Below, one piece after another: positions 52,758 to 63,651 of a stretch of DNA of 64,000 nt. The DNA lies in the NCBI GenBank assembly GCA_020796225.1, contig CM036754.1, positions 69,087,440 through 69,151,439 on the forward strand, in the 5' to 3' direction. Position 1 is the stretch's first letter. Every line of letters begins with the position of its first letter. This DNA comes from Arion vulgaris (Eukaryota; Mollusca; Gastropoda; Stylommatophora; Arionidae). The position numbers were made by a program, and so were the translations under genes. The notes below the pieces were generated by a model that saw only the letters and a program-made list of their open reading frames with translations, made no database searches and had not been told where the DNA came from.

Positions 52758-53125
52758 ATTGTGTAAGATAGTCATCTTGTTCTAAGCTATAGGACGAGTC
52801 TATCATCTATCATTACTTTGACTTTTACACCGACAGCAACTGCGTCTATTTCAAACTATTCTCTATGTAGGAAAGCTATTTCAGAACGATTAGCCTGGAA
52901 GTTTGAAAAGGAAAAAATAGAAGATGAAAAAAATATCCATTAACAAAGCAGAGCAGGTAATCACGAAGGTGAGATGTTTGTCTACAATCTGTGATTACAT
53001 CGTCAAGCAAGTGTTGAAAACATTGCCACAGAAGACCTCACAAGAAGATAAAGGAACATCATAAAATAAATAGCACAGAAGATGTTAATAAATACAAGTA
53101 AACAATACGGAATCACTGCTGAATA
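52758..53125. other. Unassigned sequence
   Basis: No gene recognised. Confidence 0.4.
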
Positions 53126-53133
53126 AAGCATCT

Positions 53134-53576
53134 GTTGATTGATATATTGATAGGACCATCATCATTGCACTTCGGTGAGTAACCATGTGAGCTCCGATCT
53201 CTTTCTTACACATGAAGATCTCAGATGCAGTGCACAAACTCCGTAGCACTGGCGAGTGTCATCGATGTAATTTTGAAGAGGGTGATGATATTTTTGTAGA
53301 AATTGTATTTTTAATCGTTACTAATGAGTTTTGTCCAGGCAGCGGTTTTCCAGCCTGCTCTTCTCGATTTTGAACTTCTGAGGGTTCTCTTACGTGCTCA
53401 AATTGAACACGGGACCTACGTTTCGTCGTCCGTCTACGATAGGACTAAGAATTCAATTTCACCTACACTGAAGCCAGGGATCTCTGGAAAAATATCATGA
53501 TGGCTCCACGACGGAGAGAGTGCCTTTGGCACGATAGACGAGCATCTAACATCTACGGTACAGAGACTCAAATAGG
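53134..53576 (-). mobile_element. SINE-1 full-length reference copy with 8-bp target-site duplication
   Basis: 443 bp between identical AAGCATCT (53126-53133 and 53577-53584). On the minus strand: a tRNA-like head (GAGTCTCTGTACCG, GATGCTCGTCTATCGTGCC, CTCTCTCCGTCGTGGAGCC), a conserved middle (CTTCAGTGTAGGTGAAATTG, AGTCCTATCGTAGACGGACG), CGAGAAGAGCAGGCTGGAAA, GCTGCCTGGACAAAACTCAT, then AGTGCTACGGAGTTTGTGCA, TAAGAAAGAGATCGGAGCTC and a TCAATATATCAATCAA tail. No open frame of note. Confidence 0.93.
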
Positions 53577-53633
53577 AAGCATCTATAGAAATAGGATCAA
53601 TTAAATCTGTGAGACTGGTGTGTCATAATTGTG

Positions 53634-53841
53634 AGTCCCGTCTGCCCAGCGTGTTCGTAGCGCGTTGGACTACGGGTGACTATCCCTCTGTGTTGGGGGG
53701 TTCAATTCCGCGGGATGGCAGAAAAAGCCACAGATTCCCAAATTTACGGTGTTCGTGGCACGAACCGAAGGGTTACGATGTCCATGACACCGAGCCGAAG
53801 AGCTGAAAGGCTCAAGTGCTTCTGGATTGAAAAAAAAAAAA
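53634..53841 (+). mobile_element. SINE-2 copy with 9-bp target-site duplication
   Basis: ATAATTGTG at 53625-53633 and 53842-53850. The head has TAGCGCGTTGG and GGTTCAATTCC, and the 3' end is GTGCTTCTGGATTG with an A-run. Confidence 0.93.
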
Positions 53842-53939
53842 ATAATTGTGCGGGTTTTTTTTTGGTATAGACAATTAGTCTCTTTAAGCAGAGTCACTGT
53901 TCTTTCAACCTAAAAACTAGTCTTCTCTGGGTTATACCA

Positions 53940-54225
53940 GGGCGTATTGATAATTGTATTCTCCCCGTACTATTCGTTATGTTACATATAGCCTGCAAAC
54001 AGTTTCTCCATACCGCTCTAGCATGGGGGACTCTTTCAATCTCTTCTATAGAATTGTTAGTTGTTTCTCAGTAAAGTTCGTTTCAGGATTTCTCTAGGCC
54101 GTCCTTTCTTTCTTGAACCATCGACCTCTCACTTTCTGATGATTCTTTGATTATTTCCTTTCAGTGTATGCTTATCTTCTTTTTCTGATCTCAGTTGTTA
54201 TTCGTGGTTGGTCAGACATTGCTCT
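53940..54225 (-). pseudogene. LINE 3' end fragment
   Basis: Plus-strand landmarks GTTACATATAGCCTGCAAAC, GTTTCTCCATACCGCTCTAG, TAAAGTTCGTTTCAGGAT and AGGCCGTCCTTTCTTTCTTG match 47600-47960, so the gene runs on the minus strand (RGRP linker, then RTLLREA..., EEIERV, RAVWR). Strongly decayed. Confidence 0.7.
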
Positions 54226-54344
54226 GATTTATATTGGCCATACAAAAATGAAAAATAAAAATTGTGAAATGGATAATTTAGGTTAATCTTCATAATTTTT
54301 TTATGTTCTTTAGTGAACATCGCTCTAATCACAGCCGGACTAAA

Positions 54345-54547
54345 ATTTCTCCTGATCTTTAAGCAAGTTCTCCCGATCTTTAAGCAAGTTCTCCCGATCT
54401 TTAAGCAAGTTCTCCCGATCTTTAAGCAAGTTCTCCCGATCTTTAAGCAAGTTCTCCCGATCTTTAAGCAAGTTCTCCCGATCTTTAAGCAAGTTCTCCC
54501 GATCTTTAAGCAAGTTCTCCCGATCTTTAAGCAAGTTCTCCCGATCA
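54345..54547 (+). repeat. 21-bp tandem repeat, about 10 units
   Basis: The unit is AAGTTCTCCCGATCTTTAAG plus C, almost perfect. 21 is a multiple of 3, so each frame repeats a 7-residue peptide (IFKQVLP, LLKDREN, KIGRTCL). This is still not evidence for a gene. Confidence 0.98.
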
Positions 54548-54659
54548 AAACAACGTCAAATTGAAGGATTATTTAATATCATGTTTCCATCATCGTCATG
54601 TCTTTCAGAAGCGATACACTTCACTATCGTTTTTTTAATCCATTATGGTGTTTCCCTCT

Positions 54660-54930
54660 TTAGCCTGTGACACACCTGATGATTAGGGAACCAACAAACG
54701 TATACCATTCTTCTATATTCTTGCCCCTCCTCTGTATTGTGCTCCATCTGTGTTTAATTTCCCTCAGTTCTTGTTCTACTGTTCTCCTTCTGGCCATTTT
54801 GGGTTTTCCACGTTTTCGTTTACCCTCTGGTGTTCAACTCAGTGCAGTTTTCATGACAGTGTTAGTCTAAATGCGCATCACATGTCCTACCCATCTCCAG
54901 CGTATATTATGGTGTTTGATGTCCCCCTAA
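54660..54930 (-). pseudogene. LINE RT C-terminal tail
   Basis: Minus strand: TVMKTALS, a stop, TPEGKRKRGKPKMARRRTVE, QELREIKHRWSTIQRRGKNI and EEWYTFVGSLIIRCVTG with a stop. This is the classic TPEGKRKRGRPKxTWRRTVE...W.xxQxxAxxRxxW LINE end. Confidence 0.88.
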
Positions 54931-54974
54931 TTTTGCATAAATGCAAAAGGTGGACATCATAAATAATAAAGCTG

Positions 54975-55085
54975 TGAAAACATCATTAATGAAGCACACA
55001 CAAACCTCGTTCTAGAAATCTCTTCTTATCCTGACGCTGTGAGGCAAAACAGGATTAGAGAACAGAAGACGAAGAAAGACAGAAT
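54975..55085 (+). repeat. DR-2 repeat, uninterrupted copy
   Basis: AATGAAGCACACACAAACC, CGTTCTAGAAATCTCTTCTT, ATCCTGACGCTGTGAGGCAA and AACAGGATTAGAGAACAG. It serves as the empty-site paralog for the LINE at 9194-10848. Confidence 0.85.
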
Positions 55086-55650
55086 ACATTTTTCAGTTTC
55101 TGAGACATCATGTTTTTATGAATAAACTTTTCCCGATGTTCAGAGACTAGGACTACCTGAACTTTCTAGCAATGTTCTACCGTGATCCCCGGCAACATAA
55201 GGCCGTCTAGCTCAGACGGGACAATCAAAACTCCTGTTTAATGGGGACTGGCGTTTGTATATATATTTGATAGAACACTAATCTTTTTTTTTTTTTTTTG
55301 CAATCTGGCTCAATTCTATGAGTCCCTGCTTATTTATTGATAAAAAATATTAATTAAATTGATATTTTTTATTAGGATGTAAAACCATACAAGATCTCCA
55401 ACTGCTAGCAAAGAACCGTATCACATGGAGATCTAAAACCTCTGCCCTATGTGCCGCCTTTGGCTCGAAAGGAACAAACTAACTAACTAACTATTGTTAA
55501 ACTTAACTTGTTGCATAATATAACCTTGATTTAGCATTTTGTATTGTTTTTAAAATGAGTTCATTTTTATACAACAAAACTGGAATGCGAGGTCACGTGA
55601 CTGTTGCGGTCTTATTTCCTAGGATTTTTACCTGATCCCGCAGGCCGTAT
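55086..55650 (+). repeat. DR-1 dispersed repeat, interrupted copy
   Basis: CCCGGCAACATAAGGCCGTC, CTCAGACGGGACAATCAAAA, TTTAATGGGGACTGG, a T-run at 55287-55301, then TTGATATTTTTTATT. After the LINE piece, ATTGTTAAACTTAACTTGTT, AATATAACCTTGATTTAGC and GGTCACGTGACTG continue the DR-1 order. Confidence 0.85.
55374..55492 (+). mobile_element. 5'-truncated LINE tail inserted in DR-1
   Basis: GCKTIQDLQLLAKNRITWRS, KTSALCAAFGSKGTN and a stop, then ACTAACTAACTAACT. It equals the C-terminus at 17580-17700. DR-1 at 13082-13098 lacks it. ATT lies on both sides (55371-55373, 55493-55495). Confidence 0.88.
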
Positions 55651-56161
55651 TCTATCGGAGACCACGATTCTACTTACACTGTTGTCTAAACGTGATAAAC
55701 TAAATAGTATTAGACATTTCGTTGTTTTGTTTATATTAACACACAATCTGCGGCCTGACATTTGGGTATCCATGTTTGAAGGTGTACTGATTTTGCTTCC
55801 CCAATTTTAAAAATATTTAATAGCATGAAAAAAGGATAGACAAAAAGTAAGATTCCATTTTGGAATTTAATTATGCACCTTTTATCTAATTTTTATGCAC
55901 CGTCTTCTCTTCTGAGTTTTCTGATATCCTTTAAAATAAGAGTAACGTACCTGCGTTTTTATCACCACGGAAAAGCAATTTGGAAGCGGTATTACTTAGT
56001 TTTTATGCTGGCATTTTCTAGTGGTTTCAGCGCGTGACGATACTGTCAACAAATGTTCTTTTTTTTTTACTTTCAGGTTGAGTGGATTGAACGAAGATTG
56101 TTTTTGAGAAAGTTTTGAAATTTTGTGGTTGTGAAACTAAAATATGGACAGAAAGAAAGAA
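55651..56161. other. Unassigned sequence with a strong acceptor-like tract
   Basis: No gene recognised. At 56058-56076 a T-rich tract ends TTTTACTTTCAG and is followed by VEWIERRLFLRKF and a stop (to about 56118). It could be a terminal exon, but support is weak. The 46/49-bp array begins about 45 bp later. Confidence 0.25.
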
Positions 56162-59100
56162 CATCAGGGGGGATCAGTATCATCATCTTCTTGTGTCATG
56201 TCCAATGAAGATCAGGGGATCAGTATCATCATCTTCTTGTGTCATGTCCAATGAAGATCAGGGGATCAGTATCATCATCTTCTTGTGTCATGTCCAATGA
56301 AGATCAGGGGGGGATCAGTATCATCATCTTCTTGTGTCATGTCCAATGAAGATCAGGGGATCAGTATCATCATCTTCTTGTGTCATGTCCAATGAAGATC
56401 AGGGGGGGATCAGTATCATCATCTTCTTGTGTCATGTCCAATGAAGATCAGGGGATCAGTATCATCATCTTCTTGTGTCATGTCCAATGAAGATCAGGGG
56501 GGGATCAGTATCATCATCTTCTTGTGTCATGTCCAATGAAGATCAGGGGATCAGTATCATCATCTTCTTGTGTCATGTCCAATGAAGATCAGGGGATCAG
56601 TATCATCATCTTCTTGTGTCATGTCCAATGAAGATCAGGGGATCAGTATCATCATCTTCTTGTGTCATGTCCAATGAAGATCAGGGGATCAGTATCATCA
56701 TCTTCTTGTGTCATGTCCAATGAAGATCAGGGGATCAGTATCATCATCTTCTTGTGTCATGTCCAATGAAGATCAGGGGATCAGTATCATCATCTTCTTG
56801 TGTCATGTCCAATGAAGATCAGGGGATCAGTATCATCATCTTCTTGTGTCATGTCCAATGAAGATCAGGGGATCAGTATCATCATCTTCTTGTGTCATGT
56901 CCAATGAAGATCAGGGGATCAGTATCATCATCTTCTTGTGTCATGTCCAATGAAGATCAGGGGGGGATCAGTATCATCATCTTCTTGTGTCATGTCCAAT
57001 GAAGATCAGGGGGGGATCAGTATCATCATCTTCTTGTGTCATGTCCAATGAAGATCAGGGGATCAGTATCATCATCTTCTTGTGTCATGTCCAATGAAGA
57101 TCAGGGGATCAGTATCATCATCTTCTTGTGTCATGTCCAATGAAGATCAGGGGGGGATCAGTATCATCATCTTCTTGTGTCATGTCCAATGAAGATCAGG
57201 GGATCAGTATCATCATCTTCTTGTGTCATGTCCAATGAAGATCAGGGGGGGATCAGTATCATCATCTTCTTGTGTCATGTCCAATGAAGATCAGGGGATC
57301 AGTATCATCATCTTCTTGTGTCATGTCCAATGAAGATCAGGGGATCAGTATCATCATCTTCTTGTGTCATGTCCAATGAAGATCAGGGGATCAGTATCAT
57401 CATCTTCTTGTGTCATGTCCAATGAAGATCAGGGTGGATCAGTATCATCATCTTCTTGTGTCATGTCCAATGAAGATCAGGGGGGGATCAGTATCATCAT
57501 CTTCTTGTGTCATGTCCAATGAAGATCAGGGGGGGATCAGTATCATCATCTTCTTGTGTCATGTCCAATGAAGATCAGGGGATCAGTATCATCATCTTCT
57601 TGTGTCATGTCCAATGAAGATCAGGGGGGGATCAGTATCATCATCTTCTTGTGTCATGTCCAATGAAGATCAGGGGATCAGTATCATCATCTTCTTGTGT
57701 CATGTCCAATGAAGATCAGGGGATCAGTATCATCATCTTCTTGTGTCATGTCCAATGAAGATCAGGGGATCAGTATCATCATCTTCTTGTGTCATGTCCA
57801 ATGAAGATCAGGGGATCAGTATCATCATCTTCTTGTGTCATGTCCAATGAAGATCAGGGGATCAGTATCATCATCTTCTTGTGTCATGTCCAATGAAGAT
57901 CAGGGGATCAGTATCATCATCTTCTTGTGTCATGTCCAATGAAGATCAGGGGATCAGTATCATCATCTTCTTGTGTCATGTCCAATGAAGATCAGGGGAT
58001 CAGTATCATCATCTTCTTGTGTCATGTCCAATGAAGATCAGGGGGGGATCAGTATCATCATCTTCTTGTGTCATGTCCAATGAAGATCAGGGGGGGATCA
58101 GTATCATCATCTTCTTGTGTCATGTCCAATGAAGATCAGGGGATCAGTATCATCATCTTCTTGTGTCATGTCCAATGAAGATCAAGGGGATCAGTATCAT
58201 CATCTTCTTGTGTCATGTCCAATGAAGATCAGGGGGGGATCAGTATCATCATCTTCTTGTGTCATGTCCAATGAAGATCAGGGGATCAGTATCATCATCT
58301 TCTTGTGTCATGTCCAATGAAGATCAGGGGATCAGTATCATCATCTTCTTGTGTCATGTCCAATGAAGATCAGGGGATCAGTATCATCATCTTCTTGTGT
58401 CATGTCCAATGAAGATCAGGGGATCAGTATCATCATCTTCTTGTGTCATGTCCAATGAAGATCAGGGGATCAGTATCATCATCTTCTTGTGTCATGTCCA
58501 ATGAAGATCAGGGGGGGATCAGTATCATCATCTTCTTGTGTCATGTCCAATGAAGATCAGGGGGGGATCAGTATCATCATCTTCTTGTGTCATGTCCAAT
58601 GAAGATCAGGGGATCAGTATCATCATCTTCTTGTGTCATGTCCAATGAAGATCAGGGGGGGATCAGTATCATCATCTTCTTGTGTCATGTCCAATGAAGA
58701 TCAGGGGATCAGTATCATCATCTTCTTGTGTCATGTCCAATGAAGATCAGGGGATCAGTATCATCATCTTCTTGTGTCATGTCCAATGAAGATCAGGGGG
58801 GGATCAGTATCATCATCTTCTTGTGTCATGTCCAATGAAGATCAGGGGGGGATCAGTATCATCATCTTCTTGTGTCATGTCCAATGAAGATCAGGGGATC
58901 AGTATCATCATCTTCTTGTGTCATGTCCAATGAAGATCAGGGGGGGATCAGTATCATCATCTTCTTGTGTCATGTCCAATGAAGATCAGAGGGGATCAGT
59001 ATCATCATCTTCTTGTGTCATGTCCAATGAAGATCAGGGGGATTAGTATCATCATCTTCTTGTGTCATGTCCAATGAAGATCAGGGGGGGATCAGTATCA

Positions 59101-60072
59101 TCATCTTCTTGTGTCATGTCCAATGAAGATCAGGGGGGGATCAGTATCATCATCTTCTTGTGTCATGTCCAATGAAGATCAGGGGATCAGTATCATCATC
59201 TTCTTGTGTCATGTCCAATGAAGATCAGGGGATCAGTATCATCATCTTCTTGTGTCATGTCCAATGAAGATCAGGGGGGGATCAGTATCATCATCTTCTT
59301 GTGTCATGTCCAATGAAGATCAGGGGATCAGTATCATCATCTTCTTGTGTCATGTCCAATGAAGATCAGGGGATCAGTATCATCATCTTCTTGTGTCATG
59401 TCCAATGAAGATCAGGGGATCAGTATCATCATCTTCTTGTGTCATGTCCAATGAAGATCAGGGTGGATCAGTATCATCATCTTCTTGTGTCATGTCCAAT
59501 GAAGATCAGGGGATCAGTATCATCATCTTCTTGTGTCATGTCCAATGAAGATCAGGGGATCAGTATCATCATCTTCTTGTGTCATGTCCAATGAAGATCA
59601 GGGGGGGATCAGTATCATCATCTTCTTGTGTCATGTCCAATGAAATCAGGGGATCAGTATCATCATCTTCTTGTGTCATGTCCAATGAACATCAGGGGGG
59701 ATCAGTATCATCATCTTCTTGTGTCATGTCCAATGAAGATCAGGGGATCAGTATCATCATCTTCTTGTGTCATGTCCAATGAAGATCAGGGGATCAGATC
59801 ATCATCTTCTGTGTCATGTCCAATGAAGATCAGGGATCAGTATCATCATCTTCTTGTGTCATCATGTCCAATGAAGATCAGGGGGGATCAGTATCATCAT
59901 CTTCTTGTGTCATGTCCAATGAAGATCAGGGGATCAGTATCATCATCTTCTTGTGTCATTGTCCAATGAAGATCAGGGGATCATATCATCATCTTCTTCT
60001 GTCATGTCCAATGAAGATCAGGGGGGATCAGTATCATCATCTTCTTGTGTCATGTCCAATGAAGATCAGGAT
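56162..60072 (+). repeat. 46/49-bp satellite array, about 83 units
   Basis: The unit is GATCAGTATCATCATCTTCT, TGTGTCATGTCCAATGAA, then GATCAGGG with a G-run of four (46 bp) or seven (49 bp). Units are nearly identical from 56165 to about 59640. Only three rare variants occur inside (GGGTGG twice, an inserted A at 58184, and two changes near 58990-59045). Units at 59641-60070 are worn by small deletions. Forward frames of up to 113 codons are periodic. Confidence 0.98.
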
Positions 60073-60189
60073 CGCTTATTGGTCAGTATCGAACTGACGT
60101 CATAACACTTTAGGTAGATTTCATGTCCATGAAGTTGAAGGGATTACAGGTTATGCATATCCTTTTCATGCTTCGAATCAATCCAACCT

Positions 60190-60375
60190 TTAAGACGCTG
60201 TTATGATTTCTAGGCATGTATACGTTCACTAGTTTGTCATTACTTTCTGAACTGAAGTGGTGCTATCGTCCTTTTGTAAAATCCACTGAAGACAAAATTG
60301 TCATCACGCGTGATTCGACCTCAGAAAGTCAGGGTAATAGACCAGTCATCTATTTCTAAGCTCAAACGACGCCGA
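60190..60375 (-). mobile_element. SINE-3 copy, 3'-truncated
   Basis: Minus strand: GGCGTCGTTTGAGCTTAGAA, GAGGTCGAATCACGCGTGA (box B region), then CAGTGGATTTTACAAAAGGA, TTCAGAAAGTAATGACAAAC and GAACGTATACATGCCTAGAA. Compare 43463-43650. Confidence 0.8.
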
Positions 60376-61084
60376 AGGTCATGTATGCTGACTCTAACAT
60401 CCAAGAACAATTCTATCATCATTCTTTACCTTAATCATGAGATACTTCAGATTCTTGTTGTTTTCTCAGATAACATTCTTCGTCAGACTCACCACTTTGA
60501 GCCATCTTCATTTACATATCATTTTTTTACTGCTACAGGATGCAATCTTAATTTTATATTTTATATCCAATGAATTTAATTTACCTCTTTTTTGGCACCA
60601 GCTTTCTTTTATCTTTTCACTTTATTTCCTTTGATATTTCGGAATTTGTTTCTATTCTAGAAGGCATTGTTTTTTTTTCTCTTTTATTTTCCTCAGATAA
60701 TGCACGTGATTTTAATGCCAACTTTCAGTATACACTCATTAAAACCACATTTTAACGCGCTGTTTTCTTTTTTAGAATAACATTTTTATTGTAGGACGTT
60801 CTAACAGAATCTACTTTACGTTTCTTCTGTTGAGCGCATCTGTGCACTATGCCATATATTAGAATGCACAGATTTGAAAGTTTTACAAAATAAATTTGCT
60901 TGATGTTTTATGCAAAGAATTGTACATAAATATCATCTCTTGGATCTTGCGAATAATTATGTTTCTATTTAATGCTTTGGTTCGTGAGATGATTTGTTAG
61001 AAAATTGGTACTGAAAGTAACGGTTTATCATGTTGTTTGCCGTATAGTAGGAGTTAAATGATAGAAGAGTTTCGGTGAACTATT
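60376..61084. other. Unassigned sequence
   Basis: Three overlapping small open frames (60298-60755) are hydrophobic and T-rich. No motif was recognised, and I do not call a gene. Confidence 0.4.
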
Positions 61085-61435
61085 GTTGTTTACGGAGATA
61101 AGGAGCAGAAACTGGCGATGGATATAACATACACTGAGAAAACCACCTAACAGCATCACGAGACAGGCTCTCCGATGGAACCCACAGGGCAATAGAAGTA
61201 AGGGAAGACCCAGGAACACATGGAGACGAGAGCTGGAGACGGATGAGAACGTGGAGAGAGTGGAGAGAGTGGAGAGAGTGGAGAGAGTGGAGAGAGTGGA
61301 GAGAGTGGAGAGAGTGGAGAGATCTGGAGAGAGTGGAGAGAGTGGAGAGATCTGGAAAGATGATCTTAGATAGGAGGGCTTGGAAGGTCGGGGTTGCGGA
61401 CCTATGCTTCCCTAGGGGCAAAGGGTGAAAAAGAA
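61085..61435 (+). pseudogene. LINE RT C-terminal tail with an in-frame 9-bp expansion
   Basis: Plus strand: [42 protein letters not shown], then VER repeated, then after frame changes a WKDD-like segment and RRAWKVGVADLCFPRGKG. The flanking parts are the [39 protein letters not shown]...W tail of a widespread animal LINE. Between them GTGGAGAGA is repeated about 10 times (61241-61355), replacing the usual spacer. Confidence 0.82.
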
Positions 61436-61499
61436 GCAGAATTGTTGTTTACGACAAATATACACTTAAAATATCTTTCATAGCTTAACGTCTGTTTTA

Positions 61500-62041
61500 T
61501 TTCTTATCTATCGAGCTCAAACGAAAGCAGCTTTTATGAAAATGAAGAACACACTATGCGTGAACTCCTACCAATGACACTGCGAAAACGAGTACTCCAA
61601 TGCTATATTGAACCAATTCTTATGTATGGCAGCGAATCATGGACACTGAACAAACAATCAATACGATCATTGGAAGCCACAGAGATGTGGTTTTACAGAA
61701 GAATGTTGAGAATTCCATGGACAGCAAAGAAAACAAACGTGGAGGTTTTAAATCAGGCCTGCACACAAAGAAACCTTATCAAAAGAATAAGAATCCGACA
61801 ATCAAGGTTCTTCGGGCATATAATGCGAAGAGAAGGTTTAGAACATTTGGTGACTACAGGTAAAATTCAGGAAGGAGATATCGTGGAAGACAGAGGAGAA
61901 GATGTTGGATGGCCTGACATCATGGTTCGACAAAATATCGACGTCAGAACTGATTACATGCACCAAGCAAAGAGAGTTGTGGAGAGACATGATCGCCTAC
62001 GCCGGCAGGCATGGCACTTGATTGATCGAACTGTTGTCTAA
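61500..62041 (+). pseudogene. LINE RT C-terminal domain, long open fragment
   Basis: From 61556 an open frame of 161 codons: PMTLRKRVLQCYIEPILMYG, SESWTLNKQSIRSLEATEMW, FYRRMLRIPWTAKKTNVEVL, RIRQSRFFGHIMRREGLEHL, a degenerate linker, then DIMVRQNIDVRTDYMHQAKR and a HDRLRRQAWHLID end. Upstream in another frame QTKAAFMKMKNTL precedes it. It matches the YGxExWTLxKxxxxxLEAxEMWxxRRMLRIPWT region of RTE/BovB-like elements. The RT active site is not included. One frameshift near 61560. Confidence 0.88.
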
Positions 62042-62094
62042 TCTAAAGTATAAATGCAGATGTTATTATGAGCATTGGAGGTGCAGTTCTTGCT

Positions 62095-62225
62095 TCTCGT
62101 TGCAAAAGTAATTTGTTCGTGTCCTGTTTGGAACGATCAAGCAATGTTCCATCGATCCTAGATCTCAGTGTAGGTGAGATTGCGTTCCTAGTTCTATCGG
62201 AGACTGAATACAAAGCGTAGATCTA
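62095..62225 (+). mobile_element. SINE-1 middle fragment
   Basis: GATCTCAGTGTAGGTGAGAT, GCGTTCCTAGTTCTATCGGA and TTCAAGTTGCG match the SINE-1 middle. The head is only faintly visible, and the 3' part is replaced by the CT microsatellite. Confidence 0.78.
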
Positions 62226-62242
62226 TGTTCAAGTTGCGTTTA

Positions 62243-62253
62243 ACAGTTATAAT

Positions 62254-62350
<97 letters not shown>

Positions 62351-62351
62351 T

Positions 62352-62421
<70 letters not shown>
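62243..62421. repeat. (CT)n/(CTTT) microsatellite
   Basis: About 180 bp of CT with regular TTT interruptions. Open frames on both strands are low complexity. Confidence 0.98.
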
Positions 62422-62422
<1 letters not shown>

Positions 62423-62456
62423 GATCATTCTTTTACGCCATTTTTATCGTTCTTAT

Positions 62457-62515
62457 TGTGATATATAAACATTCTTATTGTGATATATAAACATTCTTAT
62501 TGTGATATATAAACA
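62457..62515 (+). repeat. 22-bp tandem repeat, three units
   Basis: CATTCTTATTGTGATATATA plus AA, three copies. Confidence 0.95.
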
Positions 62516-62725
62516 GCCTAACACCAAGAACGGTGTGATACGTTCACAATCTTCAGTACCATTTGGAGCTCTGGTGCTTATCCTTCGTCGATGTGTCCGA
62601 TTTCAACCAGCGTTTACTGGGTTCGCTCTCCGTCAGTCTTTGGCTGTCTCCAGCCGACCTGCAAGGCAGCAGGTTAGTTCTAATTCGGTAATATTATGCA
62701 GGAAAGCAACTGCCACGGCAAAATA
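62516..62725 (+). other. Unrecognised short open frame with a donor-like site
   Basis: The frame TKNGVIRSQSSVPFGALVL, RRCVRFQPAFTGFALRQS, LAVSSRPARQQ is GC-richer than its surroundings. CAGCAG is followed by GTTAGT at 62673, a possible donor. AATAAA lies at 62723. Family not known, and evidence for a gene is weak. Confidence 0.2.
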
Positions 62726-62946
62726 AAATTTAATTAACATATCGTTTTTGTTCAATTTATAGATGAACGTTGACACCGTTACGACTGCTACCTTTCAATT
62801 TCTGGCTAAGAAACTGTTTACTGGGTTATTATTATGTCCGAATCTTAATTGATGCTTCGGATGATCCATAACGGTAGTTGGCGATATTAGTTAGGTCGGC
62901 AACACAATTCTCATATTTTTATACCGTTATTTCACAGTAACTGAAT

Positions 62947-63205
62947 CGCCCGAGTGGTTACCGGGGCGCAAATTTGTGGTGTAAAGAATAGAACCACTGT
63001 TACCTGTCATGAATGTCGTAAGAGGCGACTAAGGAAGTTTGGCTGAAATCGGATGCATGTGTCCTAAGCGTGTAGAAGTCTATGCATTTAAAGTTAGGGG
63101 CTTACCAAACCAATGTATAACGTATACACGTTCTTGGTAAAGATCAAACAAATCACAAAGATTGATTAAAATTGATCGTAAAGAACGAACGCAAAGAAGA
63201 AGAAG
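62947..63205 (+). mobile_element. SINE-5A copy with 13-bp target-site duplication
   Basis: ACAGTAACTGAAT at 62934-62946 and 63206-63218. The element starts CGCCCGAGTGGTTACCGGGG and ends CGCAAAGAAGAAGAAG. It is collinear with the copy at 4810-5062 throughout, with a few indels (extra AAAGTTAGG in the middle). Confidence 0.94.
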
Positions 63206-63317
63206 ACAGTAACTGAATATGCTAATGGGTTAGAAGAATATAAATGTATGTTGTGAAGAAGGACAGCTTTCAGACCGGTCTTTGATAAATCGAAAAAAAG
63301 ATTTCATTAGTCTGGTC

Positions 63318-63410
63318 TGTGTTATAATCCAAATGAATGAAGTAACCGTCTAATTCAAATGAATGAAGTAACCGTCTAATTCAAATGAATGAAGTAACCA
63401 TCTATACTAC
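63318..63410 (+). repeat. 26-bp tandem repeat, three units
   Basis: The unit is AAATGAATGAAGTAACCGTC plus TAATTC, three copies. Confidence 0.95.
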
Positions 63411-63651
63411 CGTTACAGTCAATGTCAGTACTTTGAGAAACAATTTATAGGTACGCATTCTCACGGCTTTTGAAATATGTAACTTTAGTTTATTTACTCA
63501 AATAAATTCCATCTTTAGAAATTGGACTTTTGAAAGATGAATGTCTCTTACAATATCGTTTAGTCCTTCTTGATTGATGAGGTGTAACACCGATAAGTGT
63601 GCCACTGCAAATCAGCTGAGTTAGACACCTGTGGCAGAGTAGATGTAACAT

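Noticed and set aside
56162..60072. CRISPR array
   Set aside because: Units are contiguous with no unique spacers, and the sequence is eukaryotic. The same applies to the 49-, 37-, 35- and 42-bp arrays.
62225..62461. Leu/Ser-rich (SLSLSL) or Arg/Glu-rich (RERERE) proteins
   Set aside because: Translations of a CT/GA microsatellite. The same holds at 11386 and 36058.
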